From positions 62,001 to 126,000 of the forward strand of contig KV918841.1 in the NCBI GenBank assembly GCA_002049455.2: DNA of 64,000 nucleotides. Reading direction: 5' to 3'. The stretch's first letter is position 1, and each line of letters starts with the position of its first letter. A program made the position numbers and the translations under genes. Below, piece by piece: positions 43,345 to 54,768 of the stretch. The stretch comes from Porphyra umbilicalis (lineage: Eukaryota > Rhodophyta > Bangiophyceae > Bangiales > Bangiaceae). The notes under the pieces are model-generated. The model saw only the letters and a program-made list of their open reading frames with translations. It was not told the DNA's origin and did no database searches.

Positions 43345-43947
43345 TGTGCCAACGCGACAATGCGCGTGACAGGTGCACAGGCACGACACCCAGGCTCTTG
43401 GGCTGGTACGTATTAGACACTGTACAGCAGTGCCGCAAACGTGGCGACGGTCTGATGGCTGCGCCGGGTCGCAATTGGTATCAGCAGTCCGGCGAGTGAG
43501 GCTGATCCATGCGACAACGTTTAGAAAACTACGTGCATCCTTGTGAGGGTGCCACTCTTGACATTTGGTATCACACGATCAAGCATGGAGCCTCCGGCTC
43601 TCGACTGCCGGTTACTTGCATAGGGATAGTTTTCGCCAAGGATGTGAAAGTTAGGATTTAACGAGACCGTGCAGGGATCCTGCCCTCGCGATTGAAAATC
43701 GTAACGTTTAGCTCCGAAAGTATAAATCGATGGGTGGGTAGGTTGCAAAATCTGATCTCTTGACATGGCAAAAGTTTGGAGGTATTGCTTTCTTCCCAAT
43801 TTTGGCCAATCTCATCGATGTCAAGAGTGGTGATCGTAAGGGTTCCAGATTTGGTATGTATCGGGGATATTTGAGAGGTTCCAAAGAGCTCTTTCGTGAC
43901 AATGTGGAAGACAGAGAATTTTTAGCGAAAGAGCACCTCCTGGCCAC
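43345..43947. other. AT-richer region ahead of the hAT-type element
   Basis: No gene is seen. A 13-bp word, ATGTCAAGAGTGG, occurs at about 43818 and in inverted orientation at about 43549, with loosely similar flanks. This suggests a further old inverted-repeat element between them. Confidence 0.4.
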
Positions 43948-44713
43948 TAGGCTTGTTGAGCGCGCCCCGATTTTCGGGGCGCTGGTGCATAATGCGCCCC
44001 TGAACGCCCTTTGAGCGCTCAGTGCGCCCTGAGCGCCCCTCAAGCGCCTGTTGTAGCACCCATAAATGATCAGGTAGCCCCCTCTTGTTCTTACGTTTTG
44101 ACTGTTTTTCCTGGAAACTAGCGACCATCTGTGAATATCTCCATGCATGTGAAAGAAGGACTGTTGACGGTCATCCGCAAGCCCCAATGTGTCTGCGTGC
44201 CGCCCACAGCGGCAGCTCCCAAGGACAAACAAGAGAGCAGCTGAATATGTTTCAGGTGGTGATGTAGACAACGAGACCGTCGGGCCATGAGGACAAGAAA
44301 CACACGCACACCATACACAGTCACGCCGACCTATTCACGTCTGCAGCCTTGGCCAAGTAAATATCCTTGCCAAAGATGTTTTGCAGTCGTGGGAGGTGGT
44401 TGAGAAGGATGCTGCTGCTCTGGCGCCAAGACGAGGGCCATCGCTGCTGCCATGGCCACCTCCTGACGGGCCCTTCCCGCCTTACCGCTGGGGCACCTGC
44501 AGCCAGGGCTGCTGCGCCCAAAGTGGCTGCAGACAGAGTCGTCGGGCACTCGGTCGACCACGTAGTTAAAAATGTTATGACAATTATTATTCAGAGCGCC
44601 CATCAAAGCGCCCAGGAGACCGTGGGCGCTGGGCGCTCGAGCGCCCTCTGAGCGCCCATTTTGCGCCTAAAATGCGCCCAGAAAGAGCGCCCTGGGCGCA
44701 CTCAACAACCTTA
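43948..44713. mobile_element. Non-autonomous hAT-superfamily element (766 bp)
   Basis: The element is flanked by a perfect 8-bp target-site duplication, CTGGCCAC, at 43940-43947 and 44714-44721. Its ends are imperfect inverted repeats: TAGGCTTGTTGAGCGCGCCC on the left and, reverse-complemented, TAAGGTTGTTGAGTGCGCCC on the right. Both ends are followed by many GCGCCC/GAGCGCCC words (43960-44050 and 44595-44700). Subterminal repeats like these are typical of hAT transposase-binding regions. An 8-bp duplication and ends beginning TA(G/A)G fit hAT. It has no transposase gene, so it would need one supplied in trans. Confidence 0.85.
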
Positions 44714-44721
44714 CTGGCCAC

Positions 44722-45008
44722 TCGCAAGTATTGTCTCCGGCTGTCCACTTTCCGCGTCTCCGGGCAGAGGTCTTTCCGACTCATTGGAAGACGCCTCTCA
44801 CTATGGACTCGCATCAAGTTTTGAAGGAGATACCTCCCGACTCTGGCCAAGAATGCTCAATGTGGTCTTCGGGATGCAGTGTACAATAATCTTCAGTGAG
44901 CTCTCTAAGCATCGTGCAGCATACTTCTTACATGCCTCTCTGGCATCTCTCACACAGGCGCGTGCTCAGAAGCAATAATACGATACAACACAGCTAGGCG
45001 TCGCTCTA
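44722..45008. other. Spacer between mobile elements
   Basis: About 290 bp of AT-richer sequence with no gene or recognised repeat. Confidence 0.4.
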
Positions 45009-45449
45009 TTGCTGATCCCCAAATTCTGTCCTCATCGCCTCGGAACGGTAGTGGAACGGCAATGAATGCAGATCTCTCATTGGTCGAGCAGTCCGACAGC
45101 AGTGCATGTCCGGCCCGATCTTTACAGAATGTGCCCGTACGGCCCCCAATCGCACAATCGACGCCTTCGTTTTTCTGCACTATTGTGCGTATCTCCCAGA
45201 AAATCTCGATATCCCAACGATTGCGGGCCGGTTGCTCCCTTGACACGGAAGGGATCGGAAGAAAATCTCAAGAAAAAGAAGGATCTCGGTTCTGCACGGA
45301 AGTTGCGGTGGGAGAGCCAATAGGACGTCTCAGATTCGTGCTGAGCAGCTGTTTACGGCTGCGTTTAACCAATAGATGGCCAGTTCCACAAGAACCGTAT
45401 CGCCGGGAACCGTTCCTGGTCGATGAGGACAGAATTGGGGGATCAGCAA
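45009..45449. mobile_element. MITE copy A, 441 bp, TA target duplication
   Basis: The ends are inverted repeats beginning TTGCTGATCCCC and running on to TTCTGTCCTCATCG, about 29 bp. The element is flanked by TA on both sides (45007-45008 and 45450-45451). It is identical in length to the copy at 52265 and clearly similar throughout. A TA duplication suggests Tc1/mariner-type transposition. No transposase frame is inside. Confidence 0.88.
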
Positions 45450-45467
45450 TACTTCTCTGATCGTGTA

Positions 45468-45866
45468 TGGCTGATCCCACAAATTTGTCCCGGGGGACAG
45501 AAACGGAGACTGACTGTGAATAAAAGCACTCTATTCGTCTAAAACGACAGTCAGAAGGCATCGAAGCCAATAGATAGACCGTATTCGGTGCCAGGACCTT
45601 GCATCCAGCAGAACTCCATGTTTCTTGCAGCTTGTTTCGCTTTTCTTGGCACGGAGCAAGCTGCCCACGCGAAATCTTGAGATTTTCTACTGTTTCCTCT
45701 CCAGAAGTGCAGAAAAAAAGAGGAGCTGATGTTGATTTCTAAGCTGTATGGGCACATGTAAGCAATCAGGAGCACCGAGTTAGTCCCAGGGGCGCATCTG
45801 ATTGGTGGAGAGAGTCTGTCCGCAAGTCAGTCTCTGTCGACCAGGACAAAATTCGGGGATCAGCAA
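45468..45866. mobile_element. MITE copy C, 399 bp, diverged relative
   Basis: It begins TGGCTGATCCCACAAATTTG and ends with CAAAATTCGGGGATCAGCAA, the inverted-repeat ends of the TTGCTGATCCCC family with changes. The left flank is TA; the right is CA, so the duplication has decayed. It lies only 18 bp from copy A and its interior is shorter and more diverged. Confidence 0.75.
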
Positions 45867-46430
45867 CACATGTAGCGTATCTTCGCCCGCAATCGGCTAA
45901 GTGCCACCGGTAGCCCCCTTGACTGTCCAAAGCCCACGTACTGTGCGAATTGGCCTGTGGCATGCCATTTGGGGGGTTACTTCCGCTTTGTTCATTTTTC
46001 ATTCTTTGTTTGCTTGCCTGTCTTATCTGTCTGCCGGCACTCATTATGATCGCTTGTGATCGGACGGTCGATCGATCAGGGCACTCGTTTGTACTAAATC
46101 ACCATGGGTCCGGCGTCGCCGTCGTGGGCACCACCCAGCTCCCCATCGGATGCCCTTCAACAAAAGGTCTTCTTCCTCGCCGCGACGTCGATAGAACTCG
46201 CTTTATTGCTTGGCTATGGTCGGTCTCAATACACAGGTATTTTATCCAACATTATTAATACCACATTTGGTGGAGCAGCAGGGGATATCCTCGCCTTCAT
46301 CGTGCCTCGCGGCGCGGTGTTCCCGAGAACTTTCTCGCTGCCTCGTGGCATTGGGACGGTGTCGATACGGTCGCTTGGCGCGCGGGGCGTTAGCCATCGA
46401 CTTGTGGGCGTGGTGCCGGGGGCATCACGG
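45867..46430. other. Region upstream of the Ty3/gypsy fossil
   Basis: No host gene is seen. The fossil's 5' terminal repeat would be expected here, but I cannot identify a matching pair of long terminal repeats by eye. Confidence 0.35.
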
Positions 46431-47524
46431 TTGTGATCTTCGACGTTGGCGCGCGGGGAGTTTGCCAAGTCGGAACACTTTGTTCAGGTCCCAGAATGTC
46501 TACTGGTGGAACCGGCGGCAATCGACACGTCAGAGACGGCAAGCTGCCAGCTGGCTACCGGCCGCCGAGCGAGGGACGAGGCAATCCTGCCGCCTCCGAC
46601 GCCCCAACGGACGGTGCTCCTACTCCTCCCATCCCTGCGGATCAAGCCGCCTCCGGGCAGATACAGGTGGTGGAGAACCTGAAGGCGGCCGTTGAAGCAC
46701 TTCAACGACGCCTGACGGCCCAACAGCAGACTATCGAGTCTCTGGCGCGAGCCAATGAAAAGTTGTTCGACGACGTCGAGGCCCTGCGCAAGGTCGTCTC
46801 CCACGAGGAGGAACGCCGGGTGGCTAAGTCTCGCCGTCAGTCGGGCGAGAAGACCACGATCGTCCAGAAGACAAGCAAGGTGACGAGAGGAAAGTCTGTC
46901 CGCAAGGACATGGTCTTCCGACTAGCCGGCAGTGCCAACATGGCGTTCTCCGGCGCGCTTAACAGCACTCTCGGACGTAAGCGTTATGCCGTCCGTACAT
47001 ACGGAGATGCCGTCAACTGGCTCCTTTTGAAGTACGCGACACACGCTACTATGGCAAACGCCTACCAAGACATCAGTACAATAAAGCAACAAGACAACGA
47101 GACGCCCACGGCCTTTGGTCACCGCGTGGAAACGCAATGCGATCTTCTGAACGGCTTGTTCAACATCCAAGACGATAAGGACGTCGTCATCACGGGTCTT
47201 TCGGACCTTGTGCAAGCGCATGTTCGGGTCTTGAATGTCCAATTTCCCGGATCGATTTCTATCAGAGACAGTTGCTACCGCCCAGTTGTACTGGGACGGC
47301 ACCAACAAGCTGCGTTTGCAGCTCAAGATGACCCGCCCAACGGCGATCAAAGTCGCTTACGCGACACAGGACCAGCGGACGACGACGGAACGACCGCTCA
47401 AACCGTTTCGCACCCCGCCGCCCCCTCGGGCCGCCGTCCCTCAAGCCAATCGAGCTGATATCTGTTACAGCTGTAACAAGCCGGGTCACTTCGCCGCACA
47501 GTGTGCCGAGCCGTATCGCCAGGG

Positions 47525-48355
47525 ATGTGGGTCGATAATTGTCACGCGATAATGATCGTCATAATTATCGCAAAATTATCGAAATCATGCCAGCACGCGC
47601 TGATAATGATCGTCGGTGGGCCACGTGTTCGCATTTAATTTGAAGAACATACATGTCATGCCGCAAGTGGAACAAGCGAATCCTGGACTCGCTAACACCG
47701 CCTCTGTCGGTCTTTGTTTCTGGAGCTCGCGTGGTCAATGCCCCTACTGCATCACCGGCATGTGCGCACCCGACCGCCGCCATGCAGGTGGGAGGAGTAC
47801 TGATATATTCCATGCTACACTCCTGCCCGGCCGCACGCCGAGTGGCGGCGGCCGCCGCTATCGCCGTCGTGATGGTGTGTGTCGGTTTGGTGGTCGTCGC
47901 CGCCGCGTTCCCGCTCACATGCATGCCATCTCTTCGCAAGCTGGTCGCCGTTTCTCCTCCACCCTGCATTTCCGAGGGCAACGCCTCACACACCCCAACC
48001 CTGGTGAGGGTGTCCGTGTGGCGATCGCGGTCGGCCCACAACCATCCCCCCCTCCGACCGCCCCCCCGTCCCCAAGGCGGCGGCGGCCGCCGCGCGAGCT
48101 GTCCCCCCCGTCGCCCCAAATGACGGCGAGCATGTGCCGCGCGGTGGAGGCGGCGGCCCACCCCCATAGGCATCGTGTGGAGGGGCGCGTGAGACGTACT
48201 GAAGGAGAACTAACAGGCTGTTAGACGAGACATGATTCAGGTCGTCCATCAAGTACTTTCAGAAGAAGTCGGGCTGATGGTTTCTGTTACCATGAACGAT
48301 AATTATTCATAATTATGAAGAAAAGAAACCATCAATGATGATCTCATCGAAATCC
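47525..48355. mobile_element. Unclassified insertion within the gypsy fossil
   Basis: Between recognisable gag and protease sequence lies about 830 bp unlike either. Its edges are AT-rich with ATAATTAT-type words (47536-47585 and 48298-48320), while its interior (47760-48180) is GC-rich like host DNA. The AT-rich, loosely inverted edges suggest a non-autonomous DNA element, perhaps with captured host sequence. No clean target duplication was found. Confidence 0.5.
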
Positions 48356-49470
48356 TACAACCCTGCGTATCGCCGTCGCGAACGTCGCCAACCGCCTGTC
48401 GGCGTTCATGCCATTGCAGACGGTGACAGCGAGGAAGACGCGATCGAACATCCGGCCGACGCCGTCGAGGACTCGAAAAACGCCTAGGCCGGGTGCCCGA
48501 CTTAGGGTTGCCCGGCGGGACGCGAAAGCTTACAGTGAAAAGATTGTTGCGTCGTGCCTTACGGCACTACGAGATCGCCGTCACGCTTGGCCCGTGCATG
48601 CGTGCGATGCAGAGCTGCCGCCCTGTCCCGGACACGGGCGCCGGGGTGAACATAATGCGAAATAGTGTTCTCCCTACGAACTGAATGGCTTGCGCCGAGA
48701 AGTTGACCACGCTTCCGCGTATCCAAGATGCAAACAACAACCGTCTCGTGACGAAGTATGCCATACATCTGTATGTAGACACCGGAGGTGTACGTCACTT
48801 TGACCGCTTCCTCGTTTCCGACAACTGGTCAGTCCCGTGCATCCTTGGCACCGAGTTCATTGAACAAAACATCGAGGAGATCTTGCCGTGTTTGCGTGAG
48901 ATCGTCTGGCAGGAACACGTGCGTTGCACGGAGGAACTGCCTCGGCCATCGACGATCTTGGCTTGTCTAAACGACAGTGCCTGGGACCGCCATTGGCAAG
49001 ATGAACTCGCGGGGGTGCGAGCTTGCAAGCAGGTACGTGTCAACTGACACCAAGAGGAGTGGATCATGGCGACATGTGACGCCTCAGGTATGGCTATCAT
49101 CACACCAAACGTGTCACAGCTCGGCACATGGCCCCCACACTCCGGGAACCAGATTCCCGAGAAACATGTCCCACTGCCGCATATTTCAAATTATTCCGTT
49201 GGCGACCCACTTGTGATCACCCCGTGGCTCACCAGCCATAACCGCGATCCCAAGACTTCCCTGCGACTAGGAACCCCCCCGGGCGGACCCCTAGTTGAGG
49301 GCCTAATTTTGTGTAAACCCGAGTTGGACTATTGACTTACATTACTCCGCGCCCCTGACCCCAGGGCGCCGGGAGGGTGTCACGTGGCACCCTTCCCCCG
49401 CCTCTGCTCAAGGCGGTATTAGAAGCTTCGGCCGTCCTCCGCTGAGACTGGCCCCCTCGGCCCTGAGGGG

Positions 49471-49563
49471 GGGGTTTTCCGAGGGTCCTTGGAGGGTGTC
49501 TGAGGAGGGTTTTCTGAGGGTCCTTTGAGGGTGTCTGAGGGGGGTTTTTGGAGGGTCTGAGGG
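49471..49563. repeat. 35-bp minisatellite, about 2.6 copies
   Basis: The unit contains GAGGGTCCTTTGAGGGTGTC with a GGTTTT linker, repeated in tandem between the protease and reverse-transcriptase parts of the gypsy fossil. The surrounding ~400 bp resembles neither part, so it may be another insertion. Confidence 0.65.
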
Positions 49564-52264
49564 GAACGGACGTCATAAGAGGGCGAGGCGTGAGTGTTGC
49601 CTCGAGGCCTTTGACGCGGGCAAGTAAAATTCCGGTCACACGACTCGTGTTTTTCGCTCGGGGCGTCTCCCCCCGGTCGACGCCGTGCGTGTGTGCTCTT
49701 CGGGGTTTCCTTCCGGGGCGGGTATTTCCCGACAGGACTACCCGGCGACACGGTCTGGTTCGTCCTCCCCCCAATTGGGTGGGGTGGGCTGATCGTGTTG
49801 TCACAGAACCATCGGTCATCCCAACGAAAGTCAGTGGCAGTCGCCCGCGGCCTTGCCATCGTCAAACCTGACGAACCCTTATTAGTCAAGTTATGCAACT
49901 TCGGCAAGGACGAAGTCATCGTTCGCAAGAACTCAACCTTGAGGTTCGTGGAACCCTACCAAGGGCCGATGTTCTCCGCCGTCTTGGATGACGAGAGTCC
50001 AAAGAATGGAGTCGATACTTCATCAGCCGACACTAGTCGTGACCCACTCGAGGACCTCGACCTCAGTGAGGCTCCCGAGTACCTGCACAAGCAGATTCGC
50101 GACATGCTCAAGACGCATTCGTCTGTGTGGGATGGAAACCTTGGCGTCATCCGTTCTACGGAGCACGCCATCGTTACTCCACCAGACGCTCTGTCCATAC
50201 GGGCTCAACCCTACAGGACAAGGTGGTTCAAACGGCAGATCATCTAGGACCAGATCAACAAAATGTTGAAGCTCAGCGTCATTGCCCCGAGCCACAGTGC
50301 TTGGGCGAGCCCCGTAGTAATCGTACCAAAGAAGAACGGCAAAGTCCGATTCTGTGTCGACTATCGTCGGCTGAACAACATCATCAAGAAGGATGCTTAT
50401 TTCTTGCCTCGAATGGAGGACTGCCATGACTCCTTGAGAGATGCCCAGGTGTTCACGGCTCTCAACTGCACCGCGTGGTACTGGCAAGTGCCCTTGCGCA
50501 AGGACGTCCAAGAGAAGATGACGTTCACAACGCACTGTGGTATATACTACTGGTTGTCTATGCCATTCGGCTTAACGAACGCACCTGCAACCTTCCAGCG
50601 TGCCTTGGATGTTATCCTCTCAGGCTTAAAGTGGCAGGTATGCCTCGTCTACTTAGACGATGTCATCATCTTCTCCGCGAACGCGGAACAACACGTGAAA
50701 GACGTTGACAATATTCTGCACCGCCTGCGCGAAGCCGGGGTTGCCCTGAACTTGGAAAAGTGCGCATGGTTCTCCGATGAAGTCGAGTACCTTGGGCACA
50801 TTGTCCGCCCAGGGAAACTGCACGTGCATAACAAGAACGTTGATGCTTTGAAGAATGCCAAGTTTCCCACGACGAAGACCTAGCTGAAAATCTTCTTGGG
50901 CATGTGCAACGTCTATCGAAGCTTTGTCAAGGACTTCGCCAAACGAGCGAAGCCTCTGAACGCCCGGACTAGGGCCGAGATCCCATCGGATCTACTACCG
51001 CCTACGGACGCGGCCGTCGCCGCATTCGAAAACATTCGCAACGCACTATTGTGCCCACCGGTACTTGCCTTGCCAAAGGCTAACCGGACGCTCGTCGTCG
51101 ACGTTGACGCATGCGCCAACCAAGTTGGGTGTACCCTCCTCCAAGATGAACCGGGTTAATTGCTTCATCCTGTCGGATATTGGAGCCGAGGACTCACTGC
51201 TGCAGCGAAAAACTACTCCACCAAGGAGCGCGAATGCCTCGACGTCGTGTGGACTGTCCTCAAGCTGAGGCACTTCCTCGACGAGCAACGGTTCCTCATC
51301 CAAACGGATCACCAAGCACTACGCTGGATCTACAGCACGACCGACTCAAGCGGACGGTTGATGAGACGGCAACTTCGCCTTTCCGAATACACATTCGATA
51401 TGGTTTATAAACCAGGTGCATCGCATCACTTGCCCGACTTCCTGTTGCGTGTTTCTACGGTGGCGCCGAAAGAAGATATCCGTGATGATATATCTTGCCT
51501 GGCATTGGCCGAGACGGCCAACGGAATAGGGACGGGGAGGTACAAGGGCACCACACACCCGAACCGGTGGAGTTCGACGACGTTGTCGAAGCACAGCAAA
51601 CGGACGATTACTGTGTCGAGATGTCTACTGGCGTGGAGCGTGGAACGGCAAAAGCCTTCTTCCGCAACGAGCATCACGCTCTGTATCGACGGATGCCTGA
51701 CGGCAACCAATTGGTTATACCAAAGTCGTTACGCGATCGCGTCTTGACGCTCGAGCACCATGCAACCGTGGCAGCCCATCCTGGTATGAACCGGATGTAT
51801 TACAACATGCGAAAGGCATTACTGGTCTTCGCTGGTAACGGACATCCACGCCACCATCACCAAGTGCACAACTCGTGCTCAAAACCGCCTCGTCTTGCGG
51901 CCACACACCACGCCCCCGACGCTGTTCCCGGCTACGGAGCCCCTCACGGAACTGTCGGTTGACATCTTTGGGCCCATACTGGCCTCCAAGAAGGGCAATC
52001 GCTTCATCTCGGTTATTACCGACCGTTTCGCCAAGCTCAGGAAGTGCGACGCCTTACGACGAACTACGGCCATGTCCGTGGCGTCAGCCATCATCGATGC
52101 GTGGGTTTCCGCCTACGGGCCCCCGGACCGGGTCCTCTTGGACCAAGGGCCCCAGTTCATGTCGAACTTCTTCATCGCTGTGATGAAAATGTTCGGGATT
52201 GAACCGGTTCGCACCACGGCGTATCATCCCCAAACCAATGGGTATATTTAACAGCACAACCGTA

Positions 52265-52705
52265 CTGCTGATCCCCTAGTTCTGTCCTCATCGCCCCGGA
52301 ACGGTAGTGGAACAGCAAGGAATGGAGACATGCGATTGGTCGATCAGTGGGACAGCAGTGCATATCGGGCCCGATCTTTACAGAAGGTGCCCGTACGGCT
52401 CCCGATCGCACATTCCACGCCTTCGTTTTTCTGCGCTTTTCTGCGTATCTCCCACAAACTCTTGATATCGCAACGATTGCGGGCCCGTTGCCCATCTGAT
52501 ACGGACTGGAACGGAAAAAAATCTCAAGAAAAAGAAGAATATTGAATCTGCACGGAACTGGCCGTTAAAGAGCCAATAGAACGTCTCAGCTTCGTGCTTA
52601 GCAGCTGTTATCAAGTCCTTTTGACCAATGCCTGGCCATTTCTACAAGAACCGTACGTCCAGGAACCGTTCCTCATCGATGAGGACTGAATTGGGGGATC
52701 AGCAA
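52265..52705. mobile_element. MITE copy B, 441 bp, nested in the gypsy fossil
   Basis: It starts CTGCTGATCCCC and ends GGGGATCAGCAA, with TA at 52263-52264 and 52706-52707. Its length equals copy A and its interior is similar throughout. It sits inside the integrase region of the fossil, so this copy moved after the retrotransposon had inserted. Confidence 0.9.
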
Positions 52706-53234
52706 TACCATGGCTACTCAGCTGCGACACTACGTCGCTGATGACCCATCACGATGGGACGAGCTACTCCCGGTAATCACCATGGCGTATAATAGCCAAC
52801 AGCACCGGTCTACGGGTATCGCTCCATTTGAGCTTGTTATGCCACGACGGATCCCCAACCTCACGGTTCGCAACTTACCCACGGGAACTCCGCTGGCCAA
52901 TAAGGGGACGCTCAATGATGGGTCTCCCCTAGGTGACGAATGCGAATTTATGGCCCGCCTTCGCAGGCAGATCCCCGTCGTAGTTGAGGCCATGCGTAAG
53001 ACGCAACAAAGTTACACATGTAACTTCGGCCACCGGGTCGCAACCCGCAATGCGGAAGTCAAAATTGGCGACTACGTCTAGACGACCAACGACGATCGGC
53101 AAAGAAAGCTGCAAAGCGAGGCCATTGGACCCTTCGTGGTCGTCGACTCGGATGCGGATGCCTCCACGTTCGTCATTGACAGTGACGTGGAGGAAAAACG
53201 CGTCAGCACCTATTGTCAAGCTCCATCACATCCG

Positions 53235-54768
53235 ATCGGCGCACGTCCTCTTCAAGAAACTTCAGGATGTCATCTCGGCTGACAGCGTACGGCTTGTTAA
53301 ATGCATTCGGGCACGGAAACGCGGAAAGCCGCATCGTCCGCCGCAGGCTGCACACAAGCGTAAACGCGTCCTCAACAGTTGAGGTAGAGCTCTGGAACGC
53401 AATGCAGGCCTCGTACGCTGGTTGGAGTACGCCGATCAAGTGGCGCAAATGTCTCCAATCGTCTCGCCCGAGCTGTTGACGCCACTGGACCACCGTTAGG
53501 TCGTGGAGGTCTCCGATCCCGATCATTCGCGGCATGAGGGTGAAAAGTCGGACGAGTGCCAAATACGTTGAGCCCCAACGTCCTGGTGACTCAGTGATCA
53601 GCTTCCGTGGCTCCGCATCACCGGGGAATGGGACAGAGTTCAACATCTCGAAGCTATCCGAAGACTTGTGGAAGCTGTTTGGAATCTTGTGCACACGCCC
53701 AAGGAGGTCGGCGGCCGCTGGATTCCCGCTGCTTGATCTCGTCGCTTTTGATCGAGGAAGCTCGTTCTTCAAGTAGACGAAAAGATGCAGCAGCACACCT
53801 CGGACGAAGGACGCCGCCGGCGGATCGTACGGAGCGCCGAGGCCCCGCAATAATTTCAGCAAGTATTGATTGCCAGCCAGCGCTAAGGGCGAAAGTGACA
53901 TAATCATCAGTAGAACAAAACGTAAGTGATGTGGCCGAGCTTCAGCTGGCGTCATTACACGGGAACGCGCAGTCCGCAGGAAGCTGTCAATTGGCCCCAC
54001 CGCTACACCGCCCGCTGCCTTGCGCGGATGAGTCTTGAAGGCGCGTTACGCCACAACCGCCGCAGGCCAGCGCCGCTGCAGGTCACCGACGTGTGCGGAC
54101 GCCGCGAAGTGGCGCCATGCGTTGCTTCACTTGCCGCCTCGGAGGACGTAGGTGGCGGTGTGGCCGTCGATCGCACACACGCGGAAACGCACAACGAAGT
54201 CGCCCCACGTGTCGCCGCCGTCCCGCTTGAAAGTGTCGAAAAAGTCCGACGAGTCATCTTGAGGTGTCCAGCTCTGCTCGTCGACCTTGATAGCGTGCCA
54301 TTTTTCCCCGCCGTGGGTCACTGTAAGAGGGCAACACAAAGCCTCAGTCGACAGGTGCGAGCCCACTATCCTCTCAAAAGAGGTCGTAGTGCGCCCTGAT
54401 GACGACGACGCTGGTTCAGCAGCCTCCTGGGAGCTTGCAGGGGTCAGCTGCTGCTGCGGCAGCGCACCAGTGTGGCGAACAGGTGAGATCTCGTCCTCAA
54501 TCGTGTGCAGGCTTCTGCTTCCGGCAGTGCCGGTGCCCGTCGACATGATGAGAGCGGCTGGAGCGCGGTGTGGACGGGCGTCCCCGGAACGCCCGGGTGA
54601 TGATGGAAAAGAAAGGATGGCACAAGAGGGAATTGGGTTGAGCCGGACTCGTGGAGCACACCTTCGTCCCCGAACGTCGGCCGCCCTGGCCAGCATGTCG
54701 CTTCTCGGCGTGCTTCCTGGCGTGGGAGGGGTCGGAAAAGCAGACGGTACCTTTATCAGACGTTCCAT
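53235..54768 (-). pseudogene. hAT transposase remnant 2, internally deleted and truncated
   Basis: Minus-strand frames carry hAT-like segments. One (53235-54000) has LMIMSLSPLALAGNQYLLKL then PYDPPAASF, the region just before the catalytic core. It continues with PRKLITESPGRWGSTYLAL, the post-catalytic RWxST motif, and a DDWRHLRHLIGVLQPAYEAC helix. Between them the catalytic domain is largely missing. A second piece (54127-54768) in another frame encodes DTWGDFVVRFRVCAIDG and a leader, probably the N-terminus. The C-terminal hATC dimerisation region is absent; the remnant ends where the gypsy fossil begins. It is a dead DNA transposon, different in its N-terminus from the hAT copy at 58-60.7 kb. 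Confidence 0.68.

Larger units (their letters stand above)
46431..53230 (+). mobile_element. Fossil Ty3/gypsy-type LTR retrotransposon, broken
   Basis: Parts appear in Ty3/gypsy order. A gag-like region with a coiled coil spans about 46.5-47.45 kb and is followed by a CCHC zinc knuckle near 47.46-47.51 kb. A retropepsin-like protease lies around 48.5-49.0 kb. Reverse transcriptase (YLDD box) is at about 50.1-50.9 kb, RNase H at 50.9-51.45 kb, and integrase, including the zinc-binding and core domains, at about 51.6-53.2 kb. The reading frame is broken in roughly a half-dozen or more places, and other elements are inserted in it: an unclassified one after the zinc knuckle and a 441-bp MITE within integrase. 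The 3' end abuts a hAT fragment. Terminal repeats were not recognised, so the limits are approximate. The breaks and nested insertions suggest an old, inactive copy. Confidence 0.85.

Noticed and set aside
46431-53230. A giant-virus or Polinton-type element instead of a retrotransposon
   Set aside because: The reverse transcriptase, RNase H and integrase order, with a CCHC knuckle, is Ty3/gypsy. No capsid, packaging ATPase or DNA polymerase is visible.
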